Below, in pieces: positions 7,685 to 16,500 of a stretch of DNA of 64,000 nt. A model generated the notes under the pieces. It ran no database searches. It had not been told where the DNA came from and saw only the letters and a list, made by a program, of their open reading frames with translations. This stretch comes from Micromonospora polyrhachis. GTDB lineage: Bacteria; Actinomycetota; Actinomycetes; Mycobacteriales; Micromonosporaceae. The number at the start of each line of letters is the position of its first letter. Position 1 is the first letter of the stretch. The position numbers and the translations under genes are program-made. The stretch spans positions 4,228,501-4,292,500 of the forward strand of contig NZ_JACHJW010000001.1 in NCBI RefSeq assembly GCF_014203835.1. The letters run 5' to 3'.

Positions 7685-8977
7685 TCAGCGGATGAACGTG
7701 ACGTCCGGGTGCCTCGTCGATGGACCGTCGAGCAGGCGCTGCGGACAGCCGCGCAGATGTTCGTCGAGGAACGCGGTGAGGTAGGCGCGTAGCGAGACGG
7801 TGACCCGGCTCGGATCGACCGTGCCTATGGTGCCGGCGAGGAAGCCGGCCGGCAGGGCGAAGCCCGCGTCGACCTGGGGTAGCAGCACCTGGTAGTCGGT
7901 GAAGGTGAAGTGCTCACCCTCGGCCACGTAGAGGTCGAGTTTCCAGCCGGTCGAGTTCTGCCAGAAGGATTGCCACTCCGGCGCTTCCCGGTGGGTGTGC
8001 GGCCTGCCGCCACTGAGACCCGCACCCAGTAGCAGGAAGGGGCGGTCCAGGCCGGCGGCGACCACGTCGCCGAAGTCGTTGTCGGCGAAGCTGTAGGCCA
8101 GGCTGCCGTCCAGGTTGACTCCCGCGTCGATGCGAGAGTCGAGCAGCATCGTCTCGGCGGTGGTGAAGCCACCGGCGGAATGGCCGAACATGCCCACCCG
8201 GGACAGGTCGAGCCCGGCACCGAGACCCCGGGGGAGAGGCCGCTGCCCCGCGTCCGGATTACCACCGGCAGCGATCACGGCAAGCTGGTCGAGCAGGTAA
8301 CGGACGTCCTGGGTACGGGTCCGGATGACGGCGTGGTTACGTTCGGTCGGGTCCATGGCGGGCAGGTTCTGTGGCTCGACCCGGCCCCCGGGGAACTCGA
8401 CCTCGTGCGTCTCGTACGTGTGGTCGACGGTGACCACCACGTACCCCCGGCTGGCCAGCTCTTCGACGAGCACCGTGCCGTTGGCGCGGGGGAACTCGGC
8501 ACCGGGTGAGTAGAGGACGACCGGGTGGCCGCCGTGTCGACCGAGGACCGGGGCACCGACGCGGGCGTGTGTGCTGATTCCGGTCCAGTCGACCTGACCG
8601 GCGGCGAGACCGAGGGTCGCGTTGGTCCGTTCCCCGAATCGCTGCGCCGCCCCTGACGGCAGGTACGGCGCGAGTGGTTCGTGGCCGGTGGGGCGCGCCG
8701 GGTACCAGATGCTGGCCATCAGTTCCCGTGACCGGCCGGCCACCCACGGATCCGGACGAGCACTGTCGACCAGGTGCAGTTCGATGTTGCCGACGCGATG
8801 CTGACCGGTCGGCGCGGGTAGCTCCAGCCGCAGTGGCGCGGAGTTCGGCGTGGCTGGCCGATCGGGCGTCGACCGTGGGGCGGTGCCCGCGACGGCGGTA
8901 GTGGCAGTGGCGAGCGTCGACATCGACAGCAGCGCCGCGAGGCTGCCCAGCAGCGCTCGACGAGAGAGTCTCAACAT
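7685..8977 (-). CDS. Secreted alpha/beta hydrolase, PAF-acetylhydrolase-like lipase
   Basis: A 430-residue esterase with a twin-arginine-type signal (SRRALLGSLAALL, residues 5-17). The nucleophile elbow is GHSAGG near residue 265. The oxyanion-side motif HPVVLYSPG, VVTVDHTYETHE and a late histidine (EGEHFTF) are typical of the PAF-acetylhydrolase type II-like family of actinomycetes. It should hydrolyse short-chain acyl esters or oxidised lipids outside the cell. It lies 154 bases upstream of glxA on the same strand. An imperfect 12-bp inverted repeat (7608-7619 and 7666-7677) in that gap may end its transcript. Confidence 0.86.
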   Translation of the reverse strand: MLRLSRRALLGSLAALLSMSTLATATTAVAGTAPRSTPDRPATPNSAPLRLELPAPTGQHRVGNIELHLVDSARPDPWVAGRSRELMASIWYPARPTGHEPLAPYLPSGAAQRFGERTNATLGLAAGQVDWTGISTHARVGAPVLGRHGGHPVVLYSPGAEFPRANGTVLVEELASRGYVVVTVDHTYETHEVEFPGGRVEPQNLPAMDPTERNHAVIRTRTQDVRYLLDQLAVIAAGGNPDAGQRPLPRGLGAGLDLSRVGMFGHSAGGFTTAETMLLDSRIDAGVNLDGSLAYSFADNDFGDVVAAGLDRPFLLLGAGLSGGRPHTHREAPEWQSFWQNSTGWKLDLYVAEGEHFTFTDYQVLLPQVDAGFALPAGFLAGTIGTVDPSRVTVSLRAYLTAFLDEHLRGCPQRLLDGPSTRHPDVTFIR

Positions 8978-9104
8978 GACAGGAAGGCTCTCTTCGGGTG
9001 CGGGGCGCGCGTATCTGTCGAATGGGGTCTCCTTCCCCGGAGAAGCCTCGGGGTGCCCGGTCGCGTCGGCCTGGGCACGCCCGTCGCCGGGTACCGTGAG
9101 CCGA

Positions 9105-10745
9105 ATGGATCATCTCCGGCGGCCCGAGCCAGGCCAGCCCGAGCCAGGCCAGGTCGAGCTGGTCCGCCGGGCCGAGTTGGTCCGAGCCGAGTTGGTCCGC
9201 CGGGCCGAGTTGGTCCGGGCCGAGTTGGTCGGGGCCGGTCTGGTCTGGCTGGCGCTGGCGGTGGCGCTCGGTACGGAGCTGTGGGGACAGTGGCCGGAGC
9301 TGGCGGTGGGGCTGGCGCTGGGCGCAGTGGTGCTGGCCACTGGCCGCCGTTGGCCGGTGCGGTCGATGTTGCTGGGGGCGGCGGCGAACCTCGTACAGCT
9401 GGTGGAACTCCCCGAATTCCGGTTCTGGCCGATGGCGGTGTCGGCAGTCGCCTGCCTTGCGGCCGGCCGCCGAATGGCCAACGGACTGGTGGCTCTGCCC
9501 GGCTTCTCCCTCGTGGTGCTGATCGGGTTGCTGCTCGCCGCAGTGACAGGTGATGTCTGGGGCTGGATCAACGTGGTGCTGCCGTTGCTCGGCTCCGGTG
9601 TACTGCCCTGGCTGATCGGGCGATACCTCCGACTGCGGGCCGACCTCGCCGAGGCCGGCTGGCGGCATGCCGAGCAACTCGAACGGGAGCGGCAGCTGGT
9701 CGTCCGTGAGGTACGGCTACGCGAACGCACCCGGATCGCCCGGGACATGCATGACTCGCTCGGCCACGAGTTGAGCCTGGCCGCGATGCGTACCGGGGCG
9801 TTGGAGCTGGATCGGGGCCTCGACGAGCGGTACCGGACGGCCGTCGGCGAGCTGCGGGCGGCCCTGGTCGGGGCAACCGAGCAACTGCGGGACATCATCG
9901 GTGTACTGCGGGACGAGAGCGGGTCCGTGCCGCCCGATGCGGCGTGGGAGAGCATCACCGCACTGGTGGATCGCGTACGGGCATCCGGCATGGCGGTGGA
10001 GTTCGTCTCCGACGGATCCGAGGAGTCGACTTCGACGCTGGCGGGGCGAACCGTCTACCGCATCGTCCAGGAGGCGTTGACCAACGCCGCCAAGCACGCA
10101 CCGGGAGCACCGGTTACGGTGCGGCTCGATGGCGGCGAGGCGGCGGCAGCGGTCACCGTCGTCAACGGTCGCCCGGCCGCCGGGTCGACGGCAGCGCGTG
10201 CCGGTGGTGGGCACGGACTCGTGGGCCTGCGGGAACGGGTCCGGCTGGTGGGCGGCTCACTGCACACCGGCGAGCACGGGGACGGGTACATCGTCGTGGC
10301 GAGGATTCCGCGGGTCGGCGGGCCGCAGCCCGGGACACCGGCGGTAGGTGACGAGCCCGAGTCGGAGCGGCGGCTCGCGCAGGCCCGGCGGGCGGCCCGG
10401 CGCGGCCTGGCCTCGACTGTCGCCGTACCGGTCACGATCGTTGTGGCCGTGCTGCTGGTGCTGATCGGCCTGCGGGCGTACGAGGTGACACATTCGTGGC
10501 TCGACCCCGCCATCTATCAGGCCCTGGCCATCGGGCAGCAGCGGGTGGAGTTGGTCGAGGGACTGCCACCGCAGCAGGTCGACGGGCGGCCCGACGTGCC
10601 GGAACCGCCCAGCGACCCGGGTGCTGTCTGCGAGTACTACCGGGTCAGCGACGACCTGTTCGCCGGCCCGATCGACGTCTACCGGCTGTGCTTCGTCGAC
10701 GGGCGGCTGGTCGGCAAGGACTTCATTCCGAGGACGGCATCGTGA
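9105..10745 (+). CDS. NarL-type sensor histidine kinase with an extra C-terminal membrane segment
   Basis: A 546-residue sensor kinase. About five N-terminal membrane segments (residues 42-180) lead to a HisKA_3 helix with the phospho-acceptor H216 (ARDMHDSLGHE) and a HATPase domain with an N box (EALTNAAKHA, N327) and a G box (GGGHGLVGLRERV, near 367). Unusually, another membrane segment follows (about 436-458), with an 88-residue tail that should lie outside the cell and contains two cysteines. The first 40 residues are a repetitive ELVRRAELVRA helix encoded by near-tandem repeats. The start ATG is a best guess because the frame is open upstream. The stop overlaps the start of the regulator gene by 4 bases (GTGA). 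Confidence 0.9.
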   Translation: MDHLRRPEPGQPEPGQVELVRRAELVRAELVRRAELVRAELVGAGLVWLALAVALGTELWGQWPELAVGLALGAVVLATGRRWPVRSMLLGAAANLVQLVELPEFRFWPMAVSAVACLAAGRRMANGLVALPGFSLVVLIGLLLAAVTGDVWGWINVVLPLLGSGVLPWLIGRYLRLRADLAEAGWRHAEQLERERQLVVREVRLRERTRIARDMHDSLGHELSLAAMRTGALELDRGLDERYRTAVGELRAALVGATEQLRDIIGVLRDESGSVPPDAAWESITALVDRVRASGMAVEFVSDGSEESTSTLAGRTVYRIVQEALTNAAKHAPGAPVTVRLDGGEAAAAVTVVNGRPAAGSTAARAGGGHGLVGLRERVRLVGGSLHTGEHGDGYIVVARIPRVGGPQPGTPAVGDEPESERRLAQARRAARRGLASTVAVPVTIVVAVLLVLIGLRAYEVTHSWLDPAIYQALAIGQQRVELVEGLPPQQVDGRPDVPEPPSDPGAVCEYYRVSDDLFAGPIDVYRLCFVDGRLVGKDFIPRTAS

Positions 10746-11401
10746 TCCGAGTACTCGTGGCCGACGACGAGCCGATGATCCGTTCCGGGGCACGCGCGAT
10801 TCTCGCGTCCGACCCGGAGATCGTGGTGGTGGCGGAGGCGGCCAATGGTGGGGAGGCGATCCAACTGACCCGGCGGTACCGCCCTGACGTTGCTCTGCTG
10901 GACATCCGCATGCCCGGCCTGGACGGACTGGCCGCAGCCGAGGAGATCCGTCGGGAGGTACCGGAGACCTCGGTGGTCATGTTGACCACCTTCGGTGAGG
11001 AGGAGTACGTGGTGCGGGCACTGGCCGCCGGGACCAGCGGCTTCCTGCTCAAGGCCAGTGACCCGCGCGAGCTGCTGACCGGGGTACGGGCGGTCGCCGC
11101 CGGTGCGGCGTACCTGGCACCGCGAGTGGCGCGACGCGTTCTGGCCGAGGTGGGGGCCGGGCAGCTGGCGCGGGGGATTACTGCCCGGGAGCGGATCGCC
11201 ATGCTGACCGAACGCGAACGGGAGGTGTTGGCGTTGCTTGGCGCGGGCTTGTCGAACGGGGAGATCGGGCAGCGGCTTTTTCTGGCGGAGGGCACCGTGA
11301 AGAGCCACGTCAGCGCGATCCTGACTCGACTGGGGGTACGGAACCGGGTGCGGGCGGCGATCCTGGCGTACGAATCCGGGCTGGTTGCCCCCGGTGCCTA
11401 G
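10742..11401 (+). CDS. NarL/LuxR-family response regulator
   Basis: A 219-residue two-component regulator translationally coupled to the kinase gene before it. The receiver domain has the acidic pocket DDE (residues 8-10), phospho-acceptor D54 (LLDIRMPG), the conserved Thr (LTTFGEEEYV) and Lys (FLLKAS). The C-terminal LuxR-type HTH is clear: LTEREREVLALLGAGLSN...LFLAEGTVKSHVSAIL. It should dimerise on phosphorylation and bind DNA; the target genes are unknown. Its last 4 bases overlap the 3' end of the convergent next gene. Confidence 0.95.
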   Translation: MIRVLVADDEPMIRSGARAILASDPEIVVVAEAANGGEAIQLTRRYRPDVALLDIRMPGLDGLAAAEEIRREVPETSVVMLTTFGEEEYVVRALAAGTSGFLLKASDPRELLTGVRAVAAGAAYLAPRVARRVLAEVGAGQLARGITARERIAMLTEREREVLALLGAGLSNGEIGQRLFLAEGTVKSHVSAILTRLGVRNRVRAAILAYESGLVAPGA

Positions 11402-11709
11402 TCCTCGCTGGTCACCGTCCGATAGGCGTCCTCGATGCGGGCGGCGAGGGTTACCTCGCCAGCCGTGATGTCGTCGCCGTCGTTGGCACCGACTCGGATC
11501 TGCGTACGGCCGTCCAGCCGGCGGATCTCCGGCCGCAGGTGTAGTGCGTCCGCGACCACCTTGATCCGTTCGGTCAGCTCGGCGTGCTGGCTGTCGCTCA
11601 GTTGCAGGGTGCGCTCGATCTCCCGGCCCTCGCGGGTCCAGCCCTCGAGGAGCGCGAGCGCATCGCTGAGATAGTCGTTCTTTGCCCGGCTGCTCCAGAG
11701 CGCGCGCAT
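11398..11709 (-). CDS. Degenerate pterin-4a-carbinolamine dehydratase-like protein
   Basis: A 103-residue protein. The ATG at 11709 is chosen because GGGAGGTG precedes it by a normal distance; an in-frame start at 11748 lacks this. The second half, ERIKVVADALHLRPEIRR through GDDITAGEVTLAARIEDAY, follows the pattern of pterin carbinolamine dehydratase (DCoH/PCD). However, the catalytic histidine cluster usually written HHHP is reduced to LHLRPE, so catalysis is doubtful. A structural or regulatory role is more likely. It converges on, and overlaps by 4 bases, the response-regulator gene. Confidence 0.6.
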   Translation of the reverse strand: MRALWSSRAKNDYLSDALALLEGWTREGREIERTLQLSDSQHAELTERIKVVADALHLRPEIRRLDGRTQIRVGANDGDDITAGEVTLAARIEDAYRTVTSED

Positions 11710-11885
11710 TACCGCACCTCCCAGGCGTCGTTGCCGGCTTGTGGCCAAATTGTCGCTATCCCGTGTCTTGGCCGATGCTCCTTAGTCTGCTGGTGGTTAG
11801 CCGGCCTGTCCACGCCCACACTTCCGGGTCTTTCTGCCCGAGGGGCCGACCCCGACCTGCCTGAACGGTCAACGCTCTGGCACTG

Positions 11886-12314
11886 TTGACGACTGTGCGG
11901 ACCGAACGGGCGGATGGAGATGGGCTGGAACCCAGGGTGATCGTGGGCGCGGCCATCATCGAGGGTCGACGAGTGCTGGCGGCGGCGCGGGCGAGACCAC
12001 CCGAAACAGCCGGAAAGTGGGAGTTTCCTGGCGGCAAGGTGGAGCCGGGAGAGTCCGAGGGGGCGGCGCTGGTTCGGGAGTGCAGCGAGGAGCTGGGAGT
12101 TCTGGTCGAGGTCGGTGACCGGGTCGGGCCGGCCGTGCCGGTCGGCCAGGGGCGGGCGGTGCTCAAGGTCTATGCCGCCCAGCTGGTGCACGGGGAACCT
12201 CGGGCGCTGGAGCACGCCGAACTGCGCTGGCTGACCGTCGACGAACTGGCGGACGTGCCCTGGTTGCCGGCGGATGTCCCGATCGTGGCGGCGCTCCGGC
12301 CACTGATCGGCTAG
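11886..12314 (+). CDS. NUDIX hydrolase, MutT-like (8-oxo-dGTP diphosphatase type)
   Basis: A 142-residue NUDIX protein with a full Nudix box, GGKVEPGESEGAALVRECSE-EL-G (about residues 49-71). It includes the RE...EE pair that binds the catalytic Mg2+. The preceding GKWEFPGGK and the late W residues fit the MutT/CTP pyrophosphohydrolase subgroup that cleans oxidised nucleotides. The start is uncertain: TTG 11886 or GTG 11895, with no clear ribosome-binding site. Its TAG stop lies in a duplicated 21-22 bp sequence. Confidence 0.9.
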   Translation: MTTVRTERADGDGLEPRVIVGAAIIEGRRVLAAARARPPETAGKWEFPGGKVEPGESEGAALVRECSEELGVLVEVGDRVGPAVPVGQGRAVLKVYAAQLVHGEPRALEHAELRWLTVDELADVPWLPADVPIVAALRPLIG

Positions 12315-12349
12315 CCGTACGGTCTGCTCGGCTAGCTCCACGGTCCTGC
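12307..12349. repeat. 21-22 bp tandem duplication over the NUDIX stop codon
   Basis: Two diverged copies, 12307-12327 and 12328-12349, both begin TCGGCTAG and end TGC. The gene's stop TAG (12312-12314) is in the first copy and is repeated in the second (12333-12335). Confidence 0.75.
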
Positions 12350-12443
12350 TGGTGCACGCAGTTTTCATAAGTGGTGGCGAGGCGAGATCCAGGAACGGGG
12401 ACGGGCCGCCGGCTGATGCCTGCGGCCCGTGCACCCGAAACGG

Positions 12444-13502
12444 TCAGTCCTGTCGTGCGGGAGGTTGCTGCTGGTCCGGGTGGGCGTAGTTCAGGGTGTC
12501 GGCCGGCAGTGGGAACTTCACGTCGTCGCCGAAGGGCGACGGCGCGGCTGCCCGGTCGAAGGTGAACTCGCTGATCGCCAGCCGGCCGCGGGCGTCGGTC
12601 GCCGGGGCCTGCGGCTGGGGCACCTGCCGGTGCCAGTTGACTCCACGCTCCGCCTCCGCCTCCGCATGCGCGTCGTGCGAGGCACCCGCGTGCGAGTGCA
12701 CCGTGCTCAGGGTCTCGTCCTGGCGCTTGCCGGAGCCGCTGGCGTCGTTTTGTCCGCGTCGGAAAATCTTGCTACCTAGCCTCACAATTGGATCGTACCT
12801 GCGATCGACCACGCGTTCCTTCATCGGGATGATCGCGTTGTCTGTGATTTTGATGTGCTCGGGACAGACCTCGGTGCAACATTTGGTGATGTTGCAGTAA
12901 CCCAACCCCTGAGCTGCCTGTGCGTACTCCTTACGGTCGCTCTTGGTGTCCAGGGGATGCATGTCCAGTTCGGTGGCGCGAATGAAGTAGCGCGGGCCGG
13001 AGAATGCGCCCTTGTTGTCCTCGTGGTCCCGTACCACGTGACAGGTGTTCTGGCACAGGAAGCATTCGATGCATTTCCGGAACTCTTGTGACCGTTCGAC
13101 GTCGACCTGTTGCATGCGGTAGTCGCCGGGGGGCACGTCGGTCGGCGGCGCGAATGCCGGAGTCTCCCGGGCCTTCTCGTAGTTGAACGAGACGTCGGTG
13201 ACCAGGTCCCGGATGATCGGAAAGGTCCGCAACGGGGTGATCGTTACCGTCTCGGTCTCTTCGAAGGTCGACATCCGGGTCATGCACCCCAGCCGGGGCA
13301 TGCCGTTGATCTCCATCGAGCAGGACCCGCACTTGCCGGCCTTGCAGTTCCATCGGCAGGCCAGGTCGGGTGCCTCGGTGGCCTGCAACCGGTGGATGAC
13401 GTCCAGGACCACCTCGCCCTCGTTGACCTCGACCTGGTAGTCCTCCAGCTGGCCACCCTGCTCGTCGCCCCGCCAGACCCGGAATTGGCGCTTGCCGCCC
13501 AT
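12444..13502 (-). CDS. sdhB: Succinate dehydrogenase iron-sulfur subunit with long C-terminal tail
   Basis: A 352-residue electron-transfer subunit. The N-terminal ferredoxin domain has the 2Fe-2S ligands CRWNCKAGKCGSC, with a fourth Cys in LGCM. The C-terminal domain has CIECFLCQNTC and CNITKCCTEVCPE for the 4Fe-4S and 3Fe-4S clusters. It passes electrons from SdhA to the membrane subunit. About 100 residues follow the usual end (near 250); the tail is rich in Ala, His, Gln and Pro and matches nothing I recognise. The start codon shares one base with the sdhA stop (TAATG), which implies translational coupling. Confidence 0.94.
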   Translation of the reverse strand: MGGKRQFRVWRGDEQGGQLEDYQVEVNEGEVVLDVIHRLQATEAPDLACRWNCKAGKCGSCSMEINGMPRLGCMTRMSTFEETETVTITPLRTFPIIRDLVTDVSFNYEKARETPAFAPPTDVPPGDYRMQQVDVERSQEFRKCIECFLCQNTCHVVRDHEDNKGAFSGPRYFIRATELDMHPLDTKSDRKEYAQAAQGLGYCNITKCCTEVCPEHIKITDNAIIPMKERVVDRRYDPIVRLGSKIFRRGQNDASGSGKRQDETLSTVHSHAGASHDAHAEAEAERGVNWHRQVPQPQAPATDARGRLAISEFTFDRAAAPSPFGDDVKFPLPADTLNYAHPDQQQPPARQD

Positions 13503-15427
13503 TACTTGCCCGCCTCCTTCGCATCAGCGTCCGTAGCGAGGGCGTCGAAGTCGGTGAGCTCCTCGTCGGTCAGGTACTTGGCCAGCTCGGTACGGTCGAA
13601 CAGGGAGATCAACTCGGCGTGCATCTTCGGCAGCGGCTGGTGCTCCAGCCGTACCTTGTCGCCGTCGAGCGAGCACACCAGGTTGACCATGCGCCACTTC
13701 GGCGCCATCTTCGGGAAGTCCTCACGGGTGTGGCCGCCGCGCGACTCCTCCCGCTCCAGCGCCGCCCGCGCGGTGCACTCGGAGACCACCAGCATGTTGC
13801 GCAGGTCCAGCGCGAGGTGCCAGCCGGGGTTGTAGCGTCGCCCGCCGGACGCGCTCACCCGGGCCACCCGCTGCCGCAGGGCCGCCAACCGGGTCAACGC
13901 GTCCTCCAGCTCGCCCTTGCGGCGGATGATGCCGACCAGGTCGCCCATCACCGCCTGGAGGTCCTGCTGCAAGGTGTACGGGTTGTCACCGGTCTCCCGG
14001 TTCAGCGGGGCCAACGCCTGGTCCACCGCCGCCTCGACATCGGAGACGTGAACCTTCGGCCGGGTGGCTGTCTCGTCCACGTACGTGGCGGCGTACTGCC
14101 CCGCCCGCTTGCCGAAGACCAGCAGGTCGGACAGGGAGTTGCCGCCCAGCCGGTTGGAGCCGTGCATCCCGCCCGACACCTCGCCCGCGGCGAAGAGGCC
14201 GCGTACGTGCCCGGCCGCCGCAGCCGTGTCCGGGTCGACCTCGATGCCGCCCATGACGTAGTGGCAGGTCGGCCCGACCTCCATCGGTTGCTTGGTGATG
14301 TCGACGTCGGCCAGCTCCTTGAACTGGTGGTACATCGACGGCAGGCGGCGGCGTACCTCCTCGGCCGGTAGTCGGCTGGCGATGTCCAGGTAGACGCCGC
14401 CGGCGGGCGTACCCCGACCGGCCTTGACCTCGCTGTTGATCGCCCGCGCGACCTCGTCACGGGGCAGCAGCTCCGGCGGACGCCGGTTGTTGTCCGGGTC
14501 GGTGTACCAGCGGTCCGCCTCCTCCTCGGTCTCCGCGTACTGCTTGCGGAAGACGTCGGGGACGTAGTCGAACATGAACCGCTTGCCCTCGGAGTTCTTG
14601 AGGACGCCACCGTCACCCCGGACCGACTCGGTGACCAGGATGCCCTTGACCGACGGCGGCCAGACCATCCCGGTGGGGTGGAACTGGAGGAACTCCATGT
14701 TGATCAGCGTTGCGCCGGCCCGCAGGGCCAGGGCGTGCCCGTCCCCGGTGTACTCCCAGGAGTTGGAGGTGACCTTGTAGGACTTGCCGACGCCGCCGGT
14801 GGCCAGCACCACGGCCGGGGCCTCGAAGAGGACGAACTCGCCGGACTCCCGGTAGTAGCCGAACGCCCCGGCGATCTTGTCGCCGTCGAGCAGCAGCTCG
14901 GTGATGGTGGTCTCGGCGAAGACCTTGATCCGCGCCTCGTAGTCGCCGTGCTCCCGCTTGTCCTCCTGCTGGAGCGAGACGATCTTCTGCTGGAGGGTAC
15001 GGATCAGCTCCAGGCCGGTACGGTCACCGACGTGCGCCAGGCGCGGGTACTCGTGGCCACCGAAGTTGCGCTGCGAGATCTTCCCGTCCTTCGTACGGTC
15101 GAAGAGCGCACCGTACGTCTCCAGCTCCCAGATCCGCTGCGGCGACTCCTTGGCGTGCAGCTCGGCCATCCGGAAGTTGTTGAGGAACTTCCCGCCCCGC
15201 ATCGTGTCCCGGAAGTGGACCTGCCAGTTGTCCCGACTGTTGACGTTGCCCATGGCGGCGGCGGCCCCGCCCTCGGCCATGACCGTGTGCGCCTTCCCGA
15301 AGAGCGACTTCGAGATGATCGCGGTCTTCTTGCCGGCCAGCCGGGCCTCGATCGCCGCCCGCAGGCCGGCGCCGCCGGCTCCGATCACGACGACGTCGTA
15401 GTGGTGTCGTTCGATTCGCGTAGTCAT
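13502..15427 (-). CDS. sdhA: Succinate dehydrogenase flavoprotein subunit
   Basis: A 641-residue flavoprotein that oxidises succinate to fumarate. It has the Rossmann FAD motif VVVIGAGGAGLRAA at the N-terminus and the FAD-attachment region KAHTVMAEGG, with H47 as the expected covalent ligand. The substrate-site region is FLQFHPTG and the capping region HGSNRLGGNSLSDLL. The length and gene order (C-A-B) match the Sdh1 type of mycobacteria (Rv0249c-Rv0247c). It lies 10 bases downstream of sdhC. Confidence 0.96.
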   Translation of the reverse strand: MTTRIERHHYDVVVIGAGGAGLRAAIEARLAGKKTAIISKSLFGKAHTVMAEGGAAAAMGNVNSRDNWQVHFRDTMRGGKFLNNFRMAELHAKESPQRIWELETYGALFDRTKDGKISQRNFGGHEYPRLAHVGDRTGLELIRTLQQKIVSLQQEDKREHGDYEARIKVFAETTITELLLDGDKIAGAFGYYRESGEFVLFEAPAVVLATGGVGKSYKVTSNSWEYTGDGHALALRAGATLINMEFLQFHPTGMVWPPSVKGILVTESVRGDGGVLKNSEGKRFMFDYVPDVFRKQYAETEEEADRWYTDPDNNRRPPELLPRDEVARAINSEVKAGRGTPAGGVYLDIASRLPAEEVRRRLPSMYHQFKELADVDITKQPMEVGPTCHYVMGGIEVDPDTAAAAGHVRGLFAAGEVSGGMHGSNRLGGNSLSDLLVFGKRAGQYAATYVDETATRPKVHVSDVEAAVDQALAPLNRETGDNPYTLQQDLQAVMGDLVGIIRRKGELEDALTRLAALRQRVARVSASGGRRYNPGWHLALDLRNMLVVSECTARAALEREESRGGHTREDFPKMAPKWRMVNLVCSLDGDKVRLEHQPLPKMHAELISLFDRTELAKYLTDEELTDFDALATDADAKEAGK

Positions 15428-15437
15428 GTCAGGGCCC

Positions 15438-16244
15438 TCAGTTGATGAACCGCAGGTCGCTGATCCACTCAGCGTCCAGCGCCATGATGTAGAAGTCGGT
15501 GAGCGCCAGGGTGCCCAGCGTGATCCAGGCGAGTTCCATGTGCCGGGCGTTGAGCCTGGAGACGAACGTCCAGAAGCGGTAGCGCAGTGGGTGCTTGGAG
15601 AAGTGTTTGAGCCGGCCGCCGACGATGTGCCGGCAGGAGTGGCAGGAGATCGTGTACGCCCAGAGCATGACCACGTTGCCCAGCAGGATGACGTTGCCGA
15701 GCCCGAAACCGAAGCCGTCCGGGGTGTTGAAGGCGAGGATGGCGTCCCAGGTGTTGATTACCGAGATGACGACGGCCGCGAAGAACGCGTAGCGGTGGGC
15801 GTTCTGGAAGACCAGCGGGAAGCGGGTCTCACCCGAGTAGGTCTTGTGCCCGTCCGGGACGGCGCAGGCCGGCGGGGAGAGCCAGAACGACCGATAGTAG
15901 GCCTTGCGGTAGTAGTAGCAGGTCATCCGGAACAGCAGAAGGAACGGCAGGGTCAGGGCGGCGTCGGGGATGATCCACCAGTCGGGCAGGATGCGGCCGA
16001 AGTGCGCCGCCTCCGGGGCGCAGCGTTCGGTCACGCAGGGGGAATAGAACGGGGTCAGGTAGCTGTGCTCCTCGACCCAGTACCACTTGTGCATGAAGAC
16101 CCGGACCGTCGCGTACGTGACCCAGGCGCCGAGTCCCACCACTGTGATCAGTGACGGGAACCACCAGCGGTCCGTACGCAACGTCTTCGCCGCGATGGCG
16201 GCGCGCCGGCGCCCGCCCCCCGGCCTCGTTGCCGTCGATGTCAT
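15438..16244 (-). CDS. sdhC: Succinate dehydrogenase membrane subunit, Sdh1 type
   Basis: A 268-residue membrane anchor with about five membrane segments (near 30-50, 92-110, 145-165, 178-200 and 237-255). It resembles the single membrane subunit of mycobacterial Sdh1. The motif CHSCRH (C201 to H206) at the end of a membrane helix is notable, because mycobacterial Sdh1 has a membrane-embedded Rieske-type cluster; these residues are candidate ligands. It also has a periplasmic-side cysteine pair, CVTERC. The ATG at 16244 is preferred; the frame is open 52 codons upstream without family resemblance. First gene of sdhCAB. Confidence 0.88.
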   Translation of the reverse strand: MTSTATRPGGGRRRAAIAAKTLRTDRWWFPSLITVVGLGAWVTYATVRVFMHKWYWVEEHSYLTPFYSPCVTERCAPEAAHFGRILPDWWIIPDAALTLPFLLLFRMTCYYYRKAYYRSFWLSPPACAVPDGHKTYSGETRFPLVFQNAHRYAFFAAVVISVINTWDAILAFNTPDGFGFGLGNVILLGNVVMLWAYTISCHSCRHIVGGRLKHFSKHPLRYRFWTFVSRLNARHMELAWITLGTLALTDFYIMALDAEWISDLRFIN

Positions 16245-16500
16245 TCCCTTGTCGTCTTCCTGACGGGGCCCGATCGCCTGACGGGCACGGGTGATGTTCC
16301 GGCCGAGCGCGCGGGGGCAGGAAGTGGTGGCCCGCAGCCGCACCACCTGCGTCCGCGTCGATGCACACGTTACGCCGCGCACCGATGACCCTGCGCGCAA
16401 CGCAGTCTCGCGTGTGTCATCGGGTTCCGAAAGACCCGTTACCAGTTCGATGAGTAGATGTGTATAACTTCACTGATGTATCGCGCCGCTGACCAGCGGG
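16245..16500. other. Gene-free stretch upstream of sdhC
   Basis: No coding signal is seen on either strand. The part next to the terminator (about 16438-16482) is AT-richer than its surroundings and includes GTATAACTTC. It is the likely place for the sdhCAB promoter, which should read leftward, but no clear -35/-10 pair can be named. Confidence 0.5.

Noticed and set aside
16245-16500. Possible riboswitch or leader upstream of sdhC
   Set aside because: No conserved riboswitch core could be recognised, only an AT-richer patch consistent with a promoter.
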